From positions 1 to 20,059 of the IMG/VR virus record IMGVR_UViG_3300025099_000196: a stretch of DNA of 20,059 nt. The stretch is one strand, 5' to 3'. Positions 7,459 through 14,562 of the stretch are shown piece after piece. Below the pieces are notes generated by a model. The model saw only the letters and a list, made by a program, of their open reading frames with translations, was not told where the DNA came from and searched no databases. How positions within the stretch are numbered: the first letter of the stretch is position 1; each line of letters begins with the position of its first letter. Origin of the DNA: a virus. The position numbers and the translations under genes are program-made.

Positions 7459-8814
7459 TTATATTGCCTCATGTATGTCTTCGCCTGTTGACAGGGAATC
7501 TTTTATTGCTTCTTTCTCGTTTGGATTCATTGTGGACTGAGGGCCAATCTTTAATGTGTCCCAATCCATAACGCTTGTGAATCCGTCCATTTTTGCCGCC
7601 CTCATCTTAGTGCAGTTAAAGGTTATACACGCATCTTCGGGCGACCATGTTTCTAATGTGAAGGCTGCGTCTGCCGCATCAAGAATACCTTTTGCAAATC
7701 TTGCTTCTCCTGTATTATCTGTCTGAAACGGAGAGAATACTGGTATTTCATATTCTTGTGCTATACTTTTTAAAGTCTTACTGACTTCTATTTGTTCAGT
7801 CCAATCATATTGTCCCGAACGATTAGGTGCGTTGTGGCGTCGTACTTGGTTTAGATAATCTACTATGATAACTCCTACATTCGTCTGACTTACCTTAGCC
7901 TCTAGTTCTTGGCGAATTCTAGAAAGACTGAGCATTGGATCGTAAACCACTTCTAACTGCCGATCTTTAGTGAGCTTCTTTTTTGTGAGAGATTCATGGA
8001 ACTTATCGAAATCTCTACTTTCATAATATCTAGGTAATAATTCATCTCCACCCTCAAAACGACCTGCCCACCACTCAGCGACTCTGTTCCATTCTGATTC
8101 TGCCAAGTTTCTAGTAATTAGTCTGCCTACTGGAACTCTAGTTCCAAGTGCGCACATTCGTTGTAAAATGGATCGACTATCCATCTCGATTGTGAAGTAT
8201 ATAGAACTTTTCCCTGCTTCATAAACATTATTTGCAATGTTTACACAAGTGAAAGTTTTTCCTGCTCCTCTACGACCACCTACAAGCACCAAGTCTCTGG
8301 GAGAGAACTTCATTTGTTGATCGTAATCTTGATTTAAACCAAGAGGTAGATATTTTTTAATTTCTGACTCTGATTCAAATAGATTTATTACTTGCATATT
8401 TTCTTCTGGCGGTTTGAGATCAACCCTTTCGCCTACGTCCAAGACTATCTGTTGTAATGCTTCAACATTTTCTTCAGCAGAAGAAATAGCGACTGTCTTG
8501 TCGATAAAACCATCTAATTCATCTAGGATTTCTACTTGTGTGTATTCATTCTTTAAATACTCCAAGAGCACCCACGCATCTACATCTACCTCTACCGCTT
8601 TAATAGCAAAGACTTTTTCTTGTAATTTTCTATCTCTGATAGATAATTCTAAGTCCTCAAAAGATGGTAGCTTTGTAAAATTTTTAACATGGGAAGCTAT
8701 TACACGATGAAGTGGTTGATATTCGGCTGTTAAGTAATTTTCCCGTAAATTACCCCAAGTATCATGATCTTCTTGTGTAATGATTTGTTTCAGCAATGCT
8801 GAAGTTAAGTTCAA
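7459..8814 (-). CDS. DnaB-type replicative DNA helicase
   Basis: This 451-aa RecA-fold helicase has Walker A GGRRGAGKT (179-187), motif H1a with E210 (YFTIEMDSRS), Walker B IIVDY (316-320) and the sensor region SPFQTDNTGEARFAKGI (361-377). An N-terminal helical domain of about 150 residues precedes the motor, as in DnaB-like phage helicases. It should form a hexamer, encircle the lagging strand and work with the separate primase. The start is TTG 8814: GGGAG lies 7 nt upstream, and no better ATG matches the domain boundary. A hairpin terminator lies just upstream, so expression depends on readthrough or a promoter I did not identify. Confidence 0.95.
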   Translation of the reverse strand: MNLTSALLKQIITQEDHDTWGNLRENYLTAEYQPLHRVIASHVKNFTKLPSFEDLELSIRDRKLQEKVFAIKAVEVDVDAWVLLEYLKNEYTQVEILDELDGFIDKTVAISSAEENVEALQQIVLDVGERVDLKPPEENMQVINLFESESEIKKYLPLGLNQDYDQQMKFSPRDLVLVGGRRGAGKTFTCVNIANNVYEAGKSSIYFTIEMDSRSILQRMCALGTRVPVGRLITRNLAESEWNRVAEWWAGRFEGGDELLPRYYESRDFDKFHESLTKKKLTKDRQLEVVYDPMLSLSRIRQELEAKVSQTNVGVIIVDYLNQVRRHNAPNRSGQYDWTEQIEVSKTLKSIAQEYEIPVFSPFQTDNTGEARFAKGILDAADAAFTLETWSPEDACITFNCTKMRAAKMDGFTSVMDWDTLKIGPQSTMNPNEKEAIKDSLSTGEDIHEAI

Positions 8815-8829
8815 ATTCTATCTCCCAGA

Positions 8830-8877
8830 TAAAAAAGGCAAGAAGGAGTTCGCGTGTGACGCGATACCTTCCTGCCT
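8830..8877 (-). terminator. Strong intrinsic terminator between the HTH-repeat gene and the helicase
   Basis: On the minus strand an arm AGGCAGGAAGG (8877-8867) pairs with CCTTCTTGCCT (8846-8836) with one mismatch. A nested CGCGT-CAC-ACGCG stem sits inside, and TTTTTT follows at 8835-8831. This is a textbook rho-independent terminator. It begins about a dozen nt after the stop of the gene at 8889 and ends only a few nt before the GGGAG of the helicase. Confidence 0.88.
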
Positions 8878-8888
8878 AGTTGTGAAAC

Positions 8889-9611
8889 TTAGCTAGAAGC
8901 TTTTTCTTTTCTAGCAGCGCCATCGTAGTCTGCGCAAGTAAGACCACGTCTTGTCAACATAGTTTTTACGCCTCGTACGGTTTTGCCAATTTCATCAGCG
9001 ATGTCAGCAACGTTCATGTTAGCAACATCTACTTCAGACAAAGGATCGGCTTTAGACGAGCCTTTTGTTTCCTTTTGTCTAGGTATAGCGTTAATATCGC
9101 CAGACCTTAACAAGCTAAGAGCTTTTCCTCGAATAGAGTTTACAGTCTTGCCAAGTGCTTCTGCGATTTCTTCAACAAATGCACCATCATTTACCATAGT
9201 AGTAAATGTAGCTTCTTCTTCGGGAGAGTAAGTTCTGACTGATTGAGGTTTCTCAGCTGGTTTAACATGGGAAGTTAATTCCATAGAAAGAATTTTCCCT
9301 TGTATTGATTTTGCAGAGAATGCGCCATCTTCGAAAGATGCAGCGATGTCTGCGTAAGTGTACTGACCAGAATTGTCAGTAACGAATTGTGATAGAGTTG
9401 CCTCTTGATCTTCACTAAAAGTTCTGTGAGATACTGAAGACGCAAGTTCTACATCATAACCCATTTTTCTAAGTTTGCTTGAAACTGAACGAGTTGAAGT
9501 TTCGAGTTCTTCAGCTGCGTTAGCAACAGTCGCTTGAGAAATAGGGCTTTCAGAACCGATAAAATCAACTAGATTTTGAGTTCTTTCTTCTGTCCATTTA
9601 GGTAATGCCAT
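8889..9611 (-). CDS. Tandem helix-turn-helix repeat protein
   Basis: The 240-aa protein is built from four related modules. Three begin with a Myb/SANT-like W/Y-T/S-x-E-E element (KWTEERTQNL at 5, TFSEDQEATL at 64, TYSPEEEATF at 127) and continue into an HTH. The fourth (VADIADEIGKTVRGVKTMLTRRG, 201-223) has only the HTH. It has no catalytic motif. The last module closely resembles one in the 14615-15055 protein. AGGA lies 7 nt before ATG 9611. Its own strong terminator implies an abundant product. It could be a regulator or a DNA-coating protein; no single-strand binding protein was recognised in the window. The exact role is unknown. Confidence 0.85.
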   Translation of the reverse strand: MALPKWTEERTQNLVDFIGSESPISQATVANAAEELETSTRSVSSKLRKMGYDVELASSVSHRTFSEDQEATLSQFVTDNSGQYTYADIAASFEDGAFSAKSIQGKILSMELTSHVKPAEKPQSVRTYSPEEEATFTTMVNDGAFVEEIAEALGKTVNSIRGKALSLLRSGDINAIPRQKETKGSSKADPLSEVDVANMNVADIADEIGKTVRGVKTMLTRRGLTCADYDGAARKEKASS

Positions 9612-9625
9612 TGTATTGTCCTATA

Positions 9626-9648
9626 ATTATATTAAATCTTTAAGATTT
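9626..9648 (-). promoter_or_regulatory. Possible promoter with palindromic operator before the HTH-repeat gene
   Basis: A TATAAT box (9631-9626) lies just upstream of the HTH-repeat gene. Two nt upstream of it is a perfect 15-nt palindrome, AAATCTT-A-AAGATTT on the minus strand (9648-9634). No -35 box is present at the right spacing. The segment is also the last codons of the ligase subunit gene, so chance is possible. Confidence 0.3.
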
Positions 9649-10376
9649 GTGATTATTGTTATGCCCTTAGATTGGGCGGCTCTTGTTTTTGCGGATTCGA
9701 TACCGCTTTCGTTAACTAGAATATTTACATCTTTTGTCATACTACTTTTCACAAGATAGCCCTTTTGTTCCAATATTTTCTTGGCGGCTGCCTTTGTAGA
9801 GTAGGATTTTAACTTACCTGATATACATACTATGCCTTTGTCTGCACTTTTAGATTCAATCTTGGTAAGTTGCTGCCATCTAAAAGGTAATCTATCATAG
9901 CCGTCAGTAAAATCTTCTATTAACCAGTTCAGTAAATTATCTGTAGCTTTCGGACCGAGACCTGCTTCTTTGCATACTTCTTCGTCTATTTCTGCAATAT
10001 TTCTTATTTTTGAGCAAATTTTCGCTGAAGCAGTTCGTCCGATTAGCTTTATAGAGAAAGCAGGTAGTAAGTCCACTAAGTCAGTATTCTTACTGCTCTG
10101 TATTTCTCTGTGTAATTTAACTGCTAATTTCTCGGAATTTAAAATATCTATCATCATCTCTAAGGGTAGTTGGTATAAGTCATATATACTATTTATCTCT
10201 AGTTTTTCAATAGTGCGGGGTCCGAGTCCCTTAATTTTGAGAGTCTTTGCAAAATGTTCAATCATTTTATGAGTTCTACCACCACAAGCAGTACGAACGC
10301 AAAAGAGTTGATCCTTTTCCCACTCCAATATCGAGCCACAGGCTGGACAATTTGTTGGTGGTAAGATTTGTTGCAT
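9627..10376 (-). CDS. NAD+-dependent DNA ligase, C-terminal subunit (Zn finger, HhH, BRCT)
   Basis: The 249-aa protein holds only the DNA-binding half of a bacterial-type ligase. The zinc finger is C10, C13, C26 and C31 (CPACG...FCVRTACGG). Helix-hairpin-helix elements follow (KIKGLGPRTIEKLEINSIYDLYQL, FSIKLIGRTASAKI, GLGPKATDNLLNWL). The BRCT domain is at 178-247 (GIVCISGKLKSYSTKAAAKKILEQ in two parts, ending TNLKDLI). It has no adenylation domain; that is encoded at 12431-13429. I start it at ATG 10376, because the longer frame runs through the promoter, and AGAGGG lies just upstream. The two proteins probably assemble into one enzyme, as in T5-like phages. Confidence 0.9.
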   Translation of the reverse strand: MQQILPPTNCPACGSILEWEKDQLFCVRTACGGRTHKMIEHFAKTLKIKGLGPRTIEKLEINSIYDLYQLPLEMMIDILNSEKLAVKLHREIQSSKNTDLVDLLPAFSIKLIGRTASAKICSKIRNIAEIDEEVCKEAGLGPKATDNLLNWLIEDFTDGYDRLPFRWQQLTKIESKSADKGIVCISGKLKSYSTKAAAKKILEQKGYLVKSSMTKDVNILVNESGIESAKTRAAQSKGITIITNLKDLI

Positions 10377-10404
10377 AGTCCCTCTCATTTTTTTATATAC
10401 ATAT

Positions 10405-10433
10405 ATTATAACAAAAATCAGGTGCCATGTCAA
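10405..10433 (-). promoter_or_regulatory. Consensus sigma-70 promoter for the ligase C-terminal subunit and HTH-repeat genes
   Basis: TTGACA (10433-10428) and TATAAT (10410-10405) are separated by exactly 17 nt. An A-rich block, AAAAAATAAATC, lies directly upstream of the -35 box. The TGA stop of the preceding gene is inside the -35 hexamer. A start near 10398 would give a leader of about 20 nt ahead of ATG 10376. Confidence 0.92.
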
Positions 10434-10798
10434 GATTTATTTTTTGGAAAGTCCCGAAGAATGAGCGAAGTAATTTCGAAACACTCTGTGTGACCTCCAA
10501 ACTTGATTTTAGGTTGATATTTGTCATGTTTAAATTTTTCGTGTAATTCTTGTTCTAACTTCCACACATTATAAAGCGTATCGTGATAAGACCTTTGAAT
10601 CCTGAGGTCATATCCCTTAAAACCACGACTACGCTTTATAATGTGCCTCCAGTCTTTACCAGAGGCAATCCCTACTTTTATACATTCTCTAGTCCAAGTC
10701 TTCTTATTGACTAGCACTACTCCGTATAAAACTCCATCTCTATCTCTTTCTTCAGGGTAGTTATTGAAGTAGGTTTGATTATATATCCCGCCTGCCAC
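10430..10798 (-). CDS. GIY-YIG superfamily / T5orf172-like protein, putative nuclease
   Basis: The 122-aa product follows the T5orf172 pattern: LYGVVLVNKK in place of GIY, CIKVGIAS in place of YIG, then a basic stretch (DWRHIIKRSRGFKGYDLR), an acidic helix KLEQELHEKFKH that would supply the catalytic Glu, and GGHTECFEI. Such domains are metal-dependent endonucleases or their relatives. The start is GTG 10798, overlapping the upstream stop as TAGTG; I see no clear ribosome site. It lies between the two ligase genes, a position sometimes taken by small mobile nucleases, but it is not inserted inside a coding sequence. Confidence 0.6.
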   Translation of the reverse strand: MAGGIYNQTYFNNYPEERDRDGVLYGVVLVNKKTWTRECIKVGIASGKDWRHIIKRSRGFKGYDLRIQRSYHDTLYNVWKLEQELHEKFKHDKYQPKIKFGGHTECFEITSLILRDFPKNKS

Positions 10799-11385
10799 TA
10801 CTGATTTTCAAACCAGTTATATACTATGTCGTCCATTAGTTCATCTGCGGCACATGTATTGTCATCTTCGTTGTCCTGAACATCGTCTGACCAGTCAAAG
10901 GCTTCGGGTAATTCATCCATACCTGTTCTTTCTAAAAACTGTTCCATAAGGTCTTCGCCGTCTATTTCCTCGTAGGAAGTAAGCCCGTCGCTATCAGCCC
11001 ATGCAACCCCGATGAAGTTTCTAAACTCATCTTCGTAAGTCATTCTAAGGTCAGTATCTATGTATTTAGCTAAGTGTCCTAGCATTGGTGTTGGTGGTGA
11101 CCAAGCGGAATATCCGTTTATAAAGTCATCATCAAAGTCTTCAATATTACACCATTTAGCACCTACTTCTTCGCAATGCCAAGTATAAGCATCCTTAGGC
11201 CAACCATCTGAATCTAAAGGTTCTCCTCTTTTAGCTTCAAACATAAAAGGTTGGTTGCATACCTCTATAGCTTCCTTCATTTCAAAAGGCCCTGTGCCAT
11301 AATCTCTAGTTACTGTCTGTGTTTTTATAACATCTAAACTTCTACCGTTTTCGCTTGTTATATTAAAATATATATTATTTGCCAT
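10798..11385 (-). CDS. Api92-like / DUF1281-type phage protein
   Basis: The 195-aa acidic protein contains the pattern TWHCEEVGAKWC...SAWSPPTPMLGHLAKY...YEDEFRNFIGVA, which resembles the ferredoxin-like Api92/DUF1281 family of phages and plasmids. The C-terminus is strongly acidic (DDVQDNEDDNTCAADELMDD), as in DNA-mimic proteins, though this is only a resemblance. ATG 11385 has GAGAGGG 7 nt upstream. Function is unknown. It follows a 75-nt gap. Confidence 0.65.
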   Translation of the reverse strand: MANNIYFNITSENGRSLDVIKTQTVTRDYGTGPFEMKEAIEVCNQPFMFEAKRGEPLDSDGWPKDAYTWHCEEVGAKWCNIEDFDDDFINGYSAWSPPTPMLGHLAKYIDTDLRMTYEDEFRNFIGVAWADSDGLTSYEEIDGEDLMEQFLERTGMDELPEAFDWSDDVQDNEDDNTCAADELMDDIVYNWFENQ

Positions 11386-11460
11386 TTTATTGCCCTCTCA
11401 TAATTTTCTTTAGTCTAGTTATTCTAACATAGTAAAGGCCTATGTAATACCATAAAGTGC
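11386..11460 (-). other. Short intergenic leader with a hairpin
   Basis: This 75-nt gap separates the SET gene from the Api92-like gene. A 6-bp hairpin (ACATAG-GCCTTTA-CTATGT, 11445-11427) is present without a U-tract, so termination is doubtful. I see no consensus promoter here. The ribosome site of the next gene (GAGAGGG) is at the end near 11393-11399. Confidence 0.45.
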
Positions 11461-12015
11461 TTACGTATCCCATTTTGGTAACCACCCTCTTATTTCACCA
11501 TAGCAGTTTTCAGAACCACACTCACAATCAAAGGGTTCTGCTAAGGATTCTTCTGTTTGATTATAGTTAAAAGTAACTTCTTGCCCTTTAAAAATGGGTT
11601 TAACTGCTACTAATACAGGAGTAGGCTCTGATACTAACATACTTGTTAGAGTTCCTTTTATCCCTACTCTCCACGGCACATATTGTTCTTTAAAAGTCAT
11701 ATCTTTTATTTTAATCAATACGGCACAGTTAGGTTCGCAACTATGATTTACATAACCACCAATCGCACTATCTAAATGTTTTTCACCAATTTGTATAGTT
11801 CTTCTACTAGGTTCGTGCCTCCACTCTCCTGTTAGGGTTATTGCTACTTGTCCTTGATTTATGTCTTGTTTTGCTACAGCTCCGTGATATAAAGGTTTAT
11901 GGGTAAATTCGCCATCTTCTTCCATCTTAGTAATAGGAAAGTCTCTTTCTTTTACGCCAGGAAGTCCTGTTATTACTTCTGGGTTTATTATTTTTATTTC
12001 TACTTTAGATTCCAT
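11461..12015 (-). CDS. SET-domain protein, putative protein-lysine methyltransferase
   Basis: The 184-aa protein is nearly all SET domain. It shows an N-terminal KPLYHGAVAKQDINQGQ strand region, the cofactor/active-site knot GGYVNHSCEPNCAV (NHSCxPN at 90-96), a catalytic-Tyr region GQEVTFNYNQTEE (144-156), and a post-SET zinc cluster CECGSENC with GEIRGW (164-177). SET enzymes use S-adenosylmethionine to methylate lysines. The target could be a host or phage protein; nothing nearby identifies it. I start at ATG 12015, with GGA 8 nt upstream; TTG 12027 is the longer alternative. SET genes are rare in bacterial viruses. Confidence 0.88.
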   Translation of the reverse strand: MESKVEIKIINPEVITGLPGVKERDFPITKMEEDGEFTHKPLYHGAVAKQDINQGQVAITLTGEWRHEPSRRTIQIGEKHLDSAIGGYVNHSCEPNCAVLIKIKDMTFKEQYVPWRVGIKGTLTSMLVSEPTPVLVAVKPIFKGQEVTFNYNQTEESLAEPFDCECGSENCYGEIRGWLPKWDT

Positions 12016-12016
12016 A

Positions 12017-12274
12017 CTACATTCCAATTAGTCTTGTGACTATTCCTGTTGCTAATATAAAACAAGCAACTACATTTAATATTAAGATGGCTTTATCTTT
12101 CCACAGTATGCCAATCCCAATCCAACCAGCACACCCAACAAAAGAAAGGCACATATCAGCAAAGGGAAATTCGCCTGTCGATCGTAAGACCATAGCTACT
12201 AATATTATTGCTGATGATACCCACTTTAAGTACCAGTCTTTTGTTAGTTTAGGTGTTTTGAAATTAGTGTTCAT
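12017..12274 (-). CDS. Small membrane protein
   Basis: The 85-aa product has about three hydrophobic segments: WVSSAIILVAMVL, CLSFVGCAGWIGIGILW and AILILNVVACFILATGIV. A short polar N-terminus (MNTNFKTPKLTKDWYLK) precedes them. ATG 12274 overlaps the upstream gene by 11 nt. I recall similar small membrane proteins in marine phages, without known function. A longer start at 12286 adds four residues. Confidence 0.7.
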   Translation of the reverse strand: MNTNFKTPKLTKDWYLKWVSSAIILVAMVLRSTGEFPFADMCLSFVGCAGWIGIGILWKDKAILILNVVACFILATGIVTRLIGM

Positions 12275-12431
12275 ATACTTCTTCATCTGCTAACGCCTGT
12301 ATTGTTACATCATCTTCAAACATTGCTCTGAAAACATCAAGTGTAGGTATCATATAGTCTACAGGACAAAATTTTCTAATAAAAACTTTATAAGCTCTTA
12401 ATAGTTGTTCTTCTGTGTATAATACTAGCAC
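12264..12431 (-). CDS. Small conserved phage protein (VLYTEEQL family)
   Basis: The 55-aa product, starting with LVLYTEEQLLRAYKVF and ending in an acidic tail, looks like a small protein family I have seen in marine phages, where LYTEEQL is a recurring opening. Function is unknown. The start is GTG 12431: it overlaps the ligase stop (TAGTG) and has GGAG 9 nt upstream. An ATG at 12494 would extend it by 21 residues of low quality inside the ligase gene. Confidence 0.6.
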   Translation of the reverse strand: MLVLYTEEQLLRAYKVFIRKFCPVDYMIPTLDVFRAMFEDDVTIQALADEEVYEH

Positions 12432-13429
12432 TAGTAGACTCTCCGAACTATACGAGGGATAATTTCCCCACTTCTTATCACTTCTACTTTGCAACCTATT
12501 TCTAGATTTAGTCCTTCGATATAAGCCATATTGTGTAAGGTTGCTTTACCTACGACAGCTCCATCTATTTCGACAGGCTCTAAAATGCCTACGGGAGAAA
12601 CTACTCCCGATTTTCCAACTTGCCAAATAACATCAATCAAGTTGGTTTCCACACCTTTCTGTATCCTCTTCAAGGCATAAGAGCCTCGTGGGTGATGTGA
12701 GGTGTGTCCCATAGAGTCGAATTCTTCTTGATTATCTATACGACAAACCATTCCGTCTGTCGGATATTCATGCCACTCTTCCTGAGTGATAACATCAAAA
12801 CCACATCGTTTTAATACTGTCATTTCTTCAGTCCATGTGGAGTAGTTATAAGGCTGCACCCCATAGGCAACAAACCTTATATTTCTACTAGTGAATTCGC
12901 CATAGTCTTTTAGATTTAACGCACCCGCAGCATAATTTCTAGCATTTTTTATGCTTGCTGGAGCTACGACTTCTCCAGTTATTTGGGTATAAGGTCGAGG
13001 CTCAAAAGGATCAGAGTGTAAGATATCAAAATCATACTCTGTAGGAACTAACAAAGCCATGTTGCTTGTTATATCCAATCCTTTTTTGCCGTCCCCTCGT
13101 GTAAGTGCTTGAACTAGTTTACCTCTAAAATAAGTTAAAGACACAGCTGCTCCGTCAAGTTTAGGCGACCAAGCCAACTTGCCTTTATAATTTTTTAGAG
13201 GGTTCTTTTGTTCGTGTTCATTTTCAAACACTTTTTGTAAAGAATACATTTGAAATAAATGAGAGATACGATTAGAACTACTACTATACCCAACTTGTTG
13301 GTAGCCACAAGAAGCTGCTAGTGAATCAAATTCTCTATCAGACATAAGGGGCTTGCCCTTGTAATATGCCTCTGATACTTCTTTTAAAAACTCTTCTAAG
13401 TCTGCTGTGGTATTGAATGTTTTACCCAT
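12431..13429 (-). CDS. ligA: NAD+-dependent DNA ligase, catalytic subunit (Ia, adenylation, OB fold)
   Basis: The 332-aa protein carries the nick-sealing half of a LigA-type enzyme. An Ia-like stretch AYYKGKPLMSDREFDSL (21-37) is followed by nucleotidyltransferase motif I PKLDG with nucleophile K90, TRGDGKKGLDIT (110-121), motif III TGEVV (151-155), IIIa SRNIRFVAYG, IV DGMVCRI (225-231) and V ALKRIQK (252-258). The OB fold ends the protein (WQVGKSGVVSPVGILEPV to GEIIPRI). It stops where the zinc finger would begin; that part is a separate gene at 9627-10376, with six genes between. It starts at ATG 13429 and overlaps the upstream gene by 34 nt. Confidence 0.95.
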   Translation of the reverse strand: MGKTFNTTADLEEFLKEVSEAYYKGKPLMSDREFDSLAASCGYQQVGYSSSSNRISHLFQMYSLQKVFENEHEQKNPLKNYKGKLAWSPKLDGAAVSLTYFRGKLVQALTRGDGKKGLDITSNMALLVPTEYDFDILHSDPFEPRPYTQITGEVVAPASIKNARNYAAGALNLKDYGEFTSRNIRFVAYGVQPYNYSTWTEEMTVLKRCGFDVITQEEWHEYPTDGMVCRIDNQEEFDSMGHTSHHPRGSYALKRIQKGVETNLIDVIWQVGKSGVVSPVGILEPVEIDGAVVGKATLHNMAYIEGLNLEIGCKVEVIRSGEIIPRIVRRVY

Positions 13430-13950
13430 TTAGGTATCTCTCTGTGTTTGTAAGTCATTATGTGTTGTTTGTCTTTATTGTAGTATTCTCTATACGCTAC
13501 GACTGCGTTTTCGTTTTTATACTCATCTGGCATAGCCTGAGCAAACGAGGTAAGACCTTTTCTTGGCAGGTCAATCTCTGGTAGTTTGAGTATAACCTCA
13601 TCTACAGATTTATGACTCTTGCCATACCTATAACCATATTCATCATTCAATGCTAGAGATAAACAATATAACCACTCGTAATTTTCAAGTGATTGTCTAA
13701 CCCATATTGTGCAAGGGTGATTTTCCATAGTAGGTAGATATGGAAAAGGTCTTGGTTCTAGTTTTTTAGCCTCTTTTATGACTGCTCTTTCATCTGCATT
13801 GATTTTACGAGGTACATAGCCTATGTACTTGTTAATCCAATGAGTTGTGCATAGCATCTGAGCTGACTCAAGAGGCATCTTAACTATGTGTTTGTCCAAA
13901 TGATACTCAGCGCATTTGTCAATATCGTTGTCAAGTATAAAAATATTCAT
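13396..13950 (-). CDS. Conserved phage protein (MNIFxLD...DKHxVKM family), probably leaderless
   Basis: The 184-aa protein begins MNIFILDNDIDKCAEYHLDKHIVKMPLESAQMLCTTHW (quoted in parts: MNIFILDND, HLDKHIVKMPLESAQ). This is a recurrent phage family that I recognise by its opening but cannot name with confidence; some members are loosely annotated as pyrimidine-dimer glycosylases. Later blocks, FPYLPTMENHPCTIWVRQS and YEWLYCLSLALNDEY, are also motif-like. The family opening fixes ATG 13950 as the start. The -10 box of a consensus promoter ends 6 nt upstream, leaving no room for a ribosome site. Confidence 0.8.
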   Translation of the reverse strand: MNIFILDNDIDKCAEYHLDKHIVKMPLESAQMLCTTHWINKYIGYVPRKINADERAVIKEAKKLEPRPFPYLPTMENHPCTIWVRQSLENYEWLYCLSLALNDEYGYRYGKSHKSVDEVILKLPEIDLPRKGLTSFAQAMPDEYKNENAVVAYREYYNKDKQHIMTYKHREIPKWVKHSIPQQT

Positions 13951-13956
13951 ATGAAT

Positions 13957-13985
13957 ATTATATCAAACTTTTGGGGTTGTGTCAA
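13957..13985 (-). promoter_or_regulatory. Consensus sigma-70 promoter, probably leaderless start
   Basis: TTGACA (13985-13980), 17-nt spacer, TATAAT (13962-13957). Upstream is the A-rich block AAAAATATTAC. The ATG at 13950-13948 begins 7 nt after the -10 box, where transcription normally starts. Confidence 0.92.
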
Positions 13986-13994
13986 GTAATATTT

Positions 13995-14297
13995 TTAACT
14001 AAGGTAAATTTCATCTAAAATATCTTTGAAGTGAGTTTCTAATATATCCTTAGCTTCTGCTATGGATAGAATCTCTACCAACCCCTCAAATAACGCTTTT
14101 GAGTTTTCAAAGTCTAATTGCATAGCAACACCGTCTTTTGAAGGTTTAAATTCTCCTTCAAAATCTTGGTAATACTTTCTGAGATGTAAATATTCTACGC
14201 CTCTGAACTCATTAATAGTTAATCTGATTTGTTCTGTACCGCCTTCCTTTTCTGATATTATCTTTTCATATATCTCTGGTGCCTCATGTATCTTCAT
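13995..14297 (-). CDS. PC4-like transcriptional coactivator / ssDNA-binding protein
   Basis: The 100-aa protein contains the PC4/YdbC-type strand pattern: QIRLTINEFRGVEYLHLRKYYQDFEGEFKPSKDGVAMQLDFEN (in parts: IRLTINEFRGVEYLHLRKYY, FKPSKDGVAMQL). This is followed by a helical C-terminus (ALFEGLVEILSIAEAKDILE). PC4-fold proteins dimerise and bind single-stranded DNA, often melting promoters. ATG 14297 has GAGGA 7 nt upstream and an ATGA overlap with the preceding gene; an ORF extension to 14384 lacks support. It may influence phage transcription or replication. Confidence 0.8.
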   Translation of the reverse strand: MKIHEAPEIYEKIISEKEGGTEQIRLTINEFRGVEYLHLRKYYQDFEGEFKPSKDGVAMQLDFENSKALFEGLVEILSIAEAKDILETHFKDILDEIYLS

Positions 14298-14560
14298 CGT
14301 TTGTTCCTCAGTATAGACTGAAGGGGAACAACATGAGTTATATTGGCAGGTCTTAAAAGACGATAAGAGTCCGTGTCCCAGCAAAACAGTAAAACTGTTT
14401 GAGATGTTTCTTTCGCTCTGTTCTTTTTCGACTGAATATATTTATTATCAAAGTCTAAGGTACAAACATTATATTTTAACTTTCTAGAATTAGTGCTTCT
14501 ATAAGTTATTACGGCATCGCCATATTCATGGACTAAGTCCTTGAATTTTCCTTTTTCCAC
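14294..14560 (-). CDS. Hypothetical phage protein
   Basis: The 88-aa product is not recognised at family level. It is basic in the middle (KYIQSKKNRAKE), and its C-terminal half (TVLLFCWDTDSYRLLRPANI, HVVPLQSILRN) looks like a small beta-rich domain. The start is GTG 14560, with GGAG 8 nt upstream. That ribosome site lies in the 3' arm of a long hairpin after the previous gene, which may limit translation. It is coupled to the PC4-like gene by an ATGA overlap. Confidence 0.7.
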   Translation of the reverse strand: MEKGKFKDLVHEYGDAVITYRSTNSRKLKYNVCTLDFDNKYIQSKKNRAKETSQTVLLFCWDTDSYRLLRPANITHVVPLQSILRNKR

Positions 14561-14562
14561 TT

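Noticed and set aside
9680-9720. tRNA T-arm-like string near GGATTCGAT
   Set aside because: It sits within the BRCT coding region and no cloverleaf can be drawn around it. No tRNA was found in the window.
10376-10433. Longer N-terminus (MTWHLIFVIIYVYKK...) for the ligase C-terminal subunit
   Set aside because: Those codons are the promoter and leader; the ribosome site and the zinc-finger boundary fit ATG 10376.
11386-11460. Possible promoter before the Api92-like gene
   Set aside because: No pair of -35/-10 boxes with proper spacing and none of the shared A-rich block seen at the other five promoters.
12036-12293. Plus-strand open frame of 85 codons
   Set aside because: It lies wholly opposite the small membrane-protein gene, has no ribosome site, and every convincing gene is on the minus strand. 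The same holds for the other plus-strand frames.
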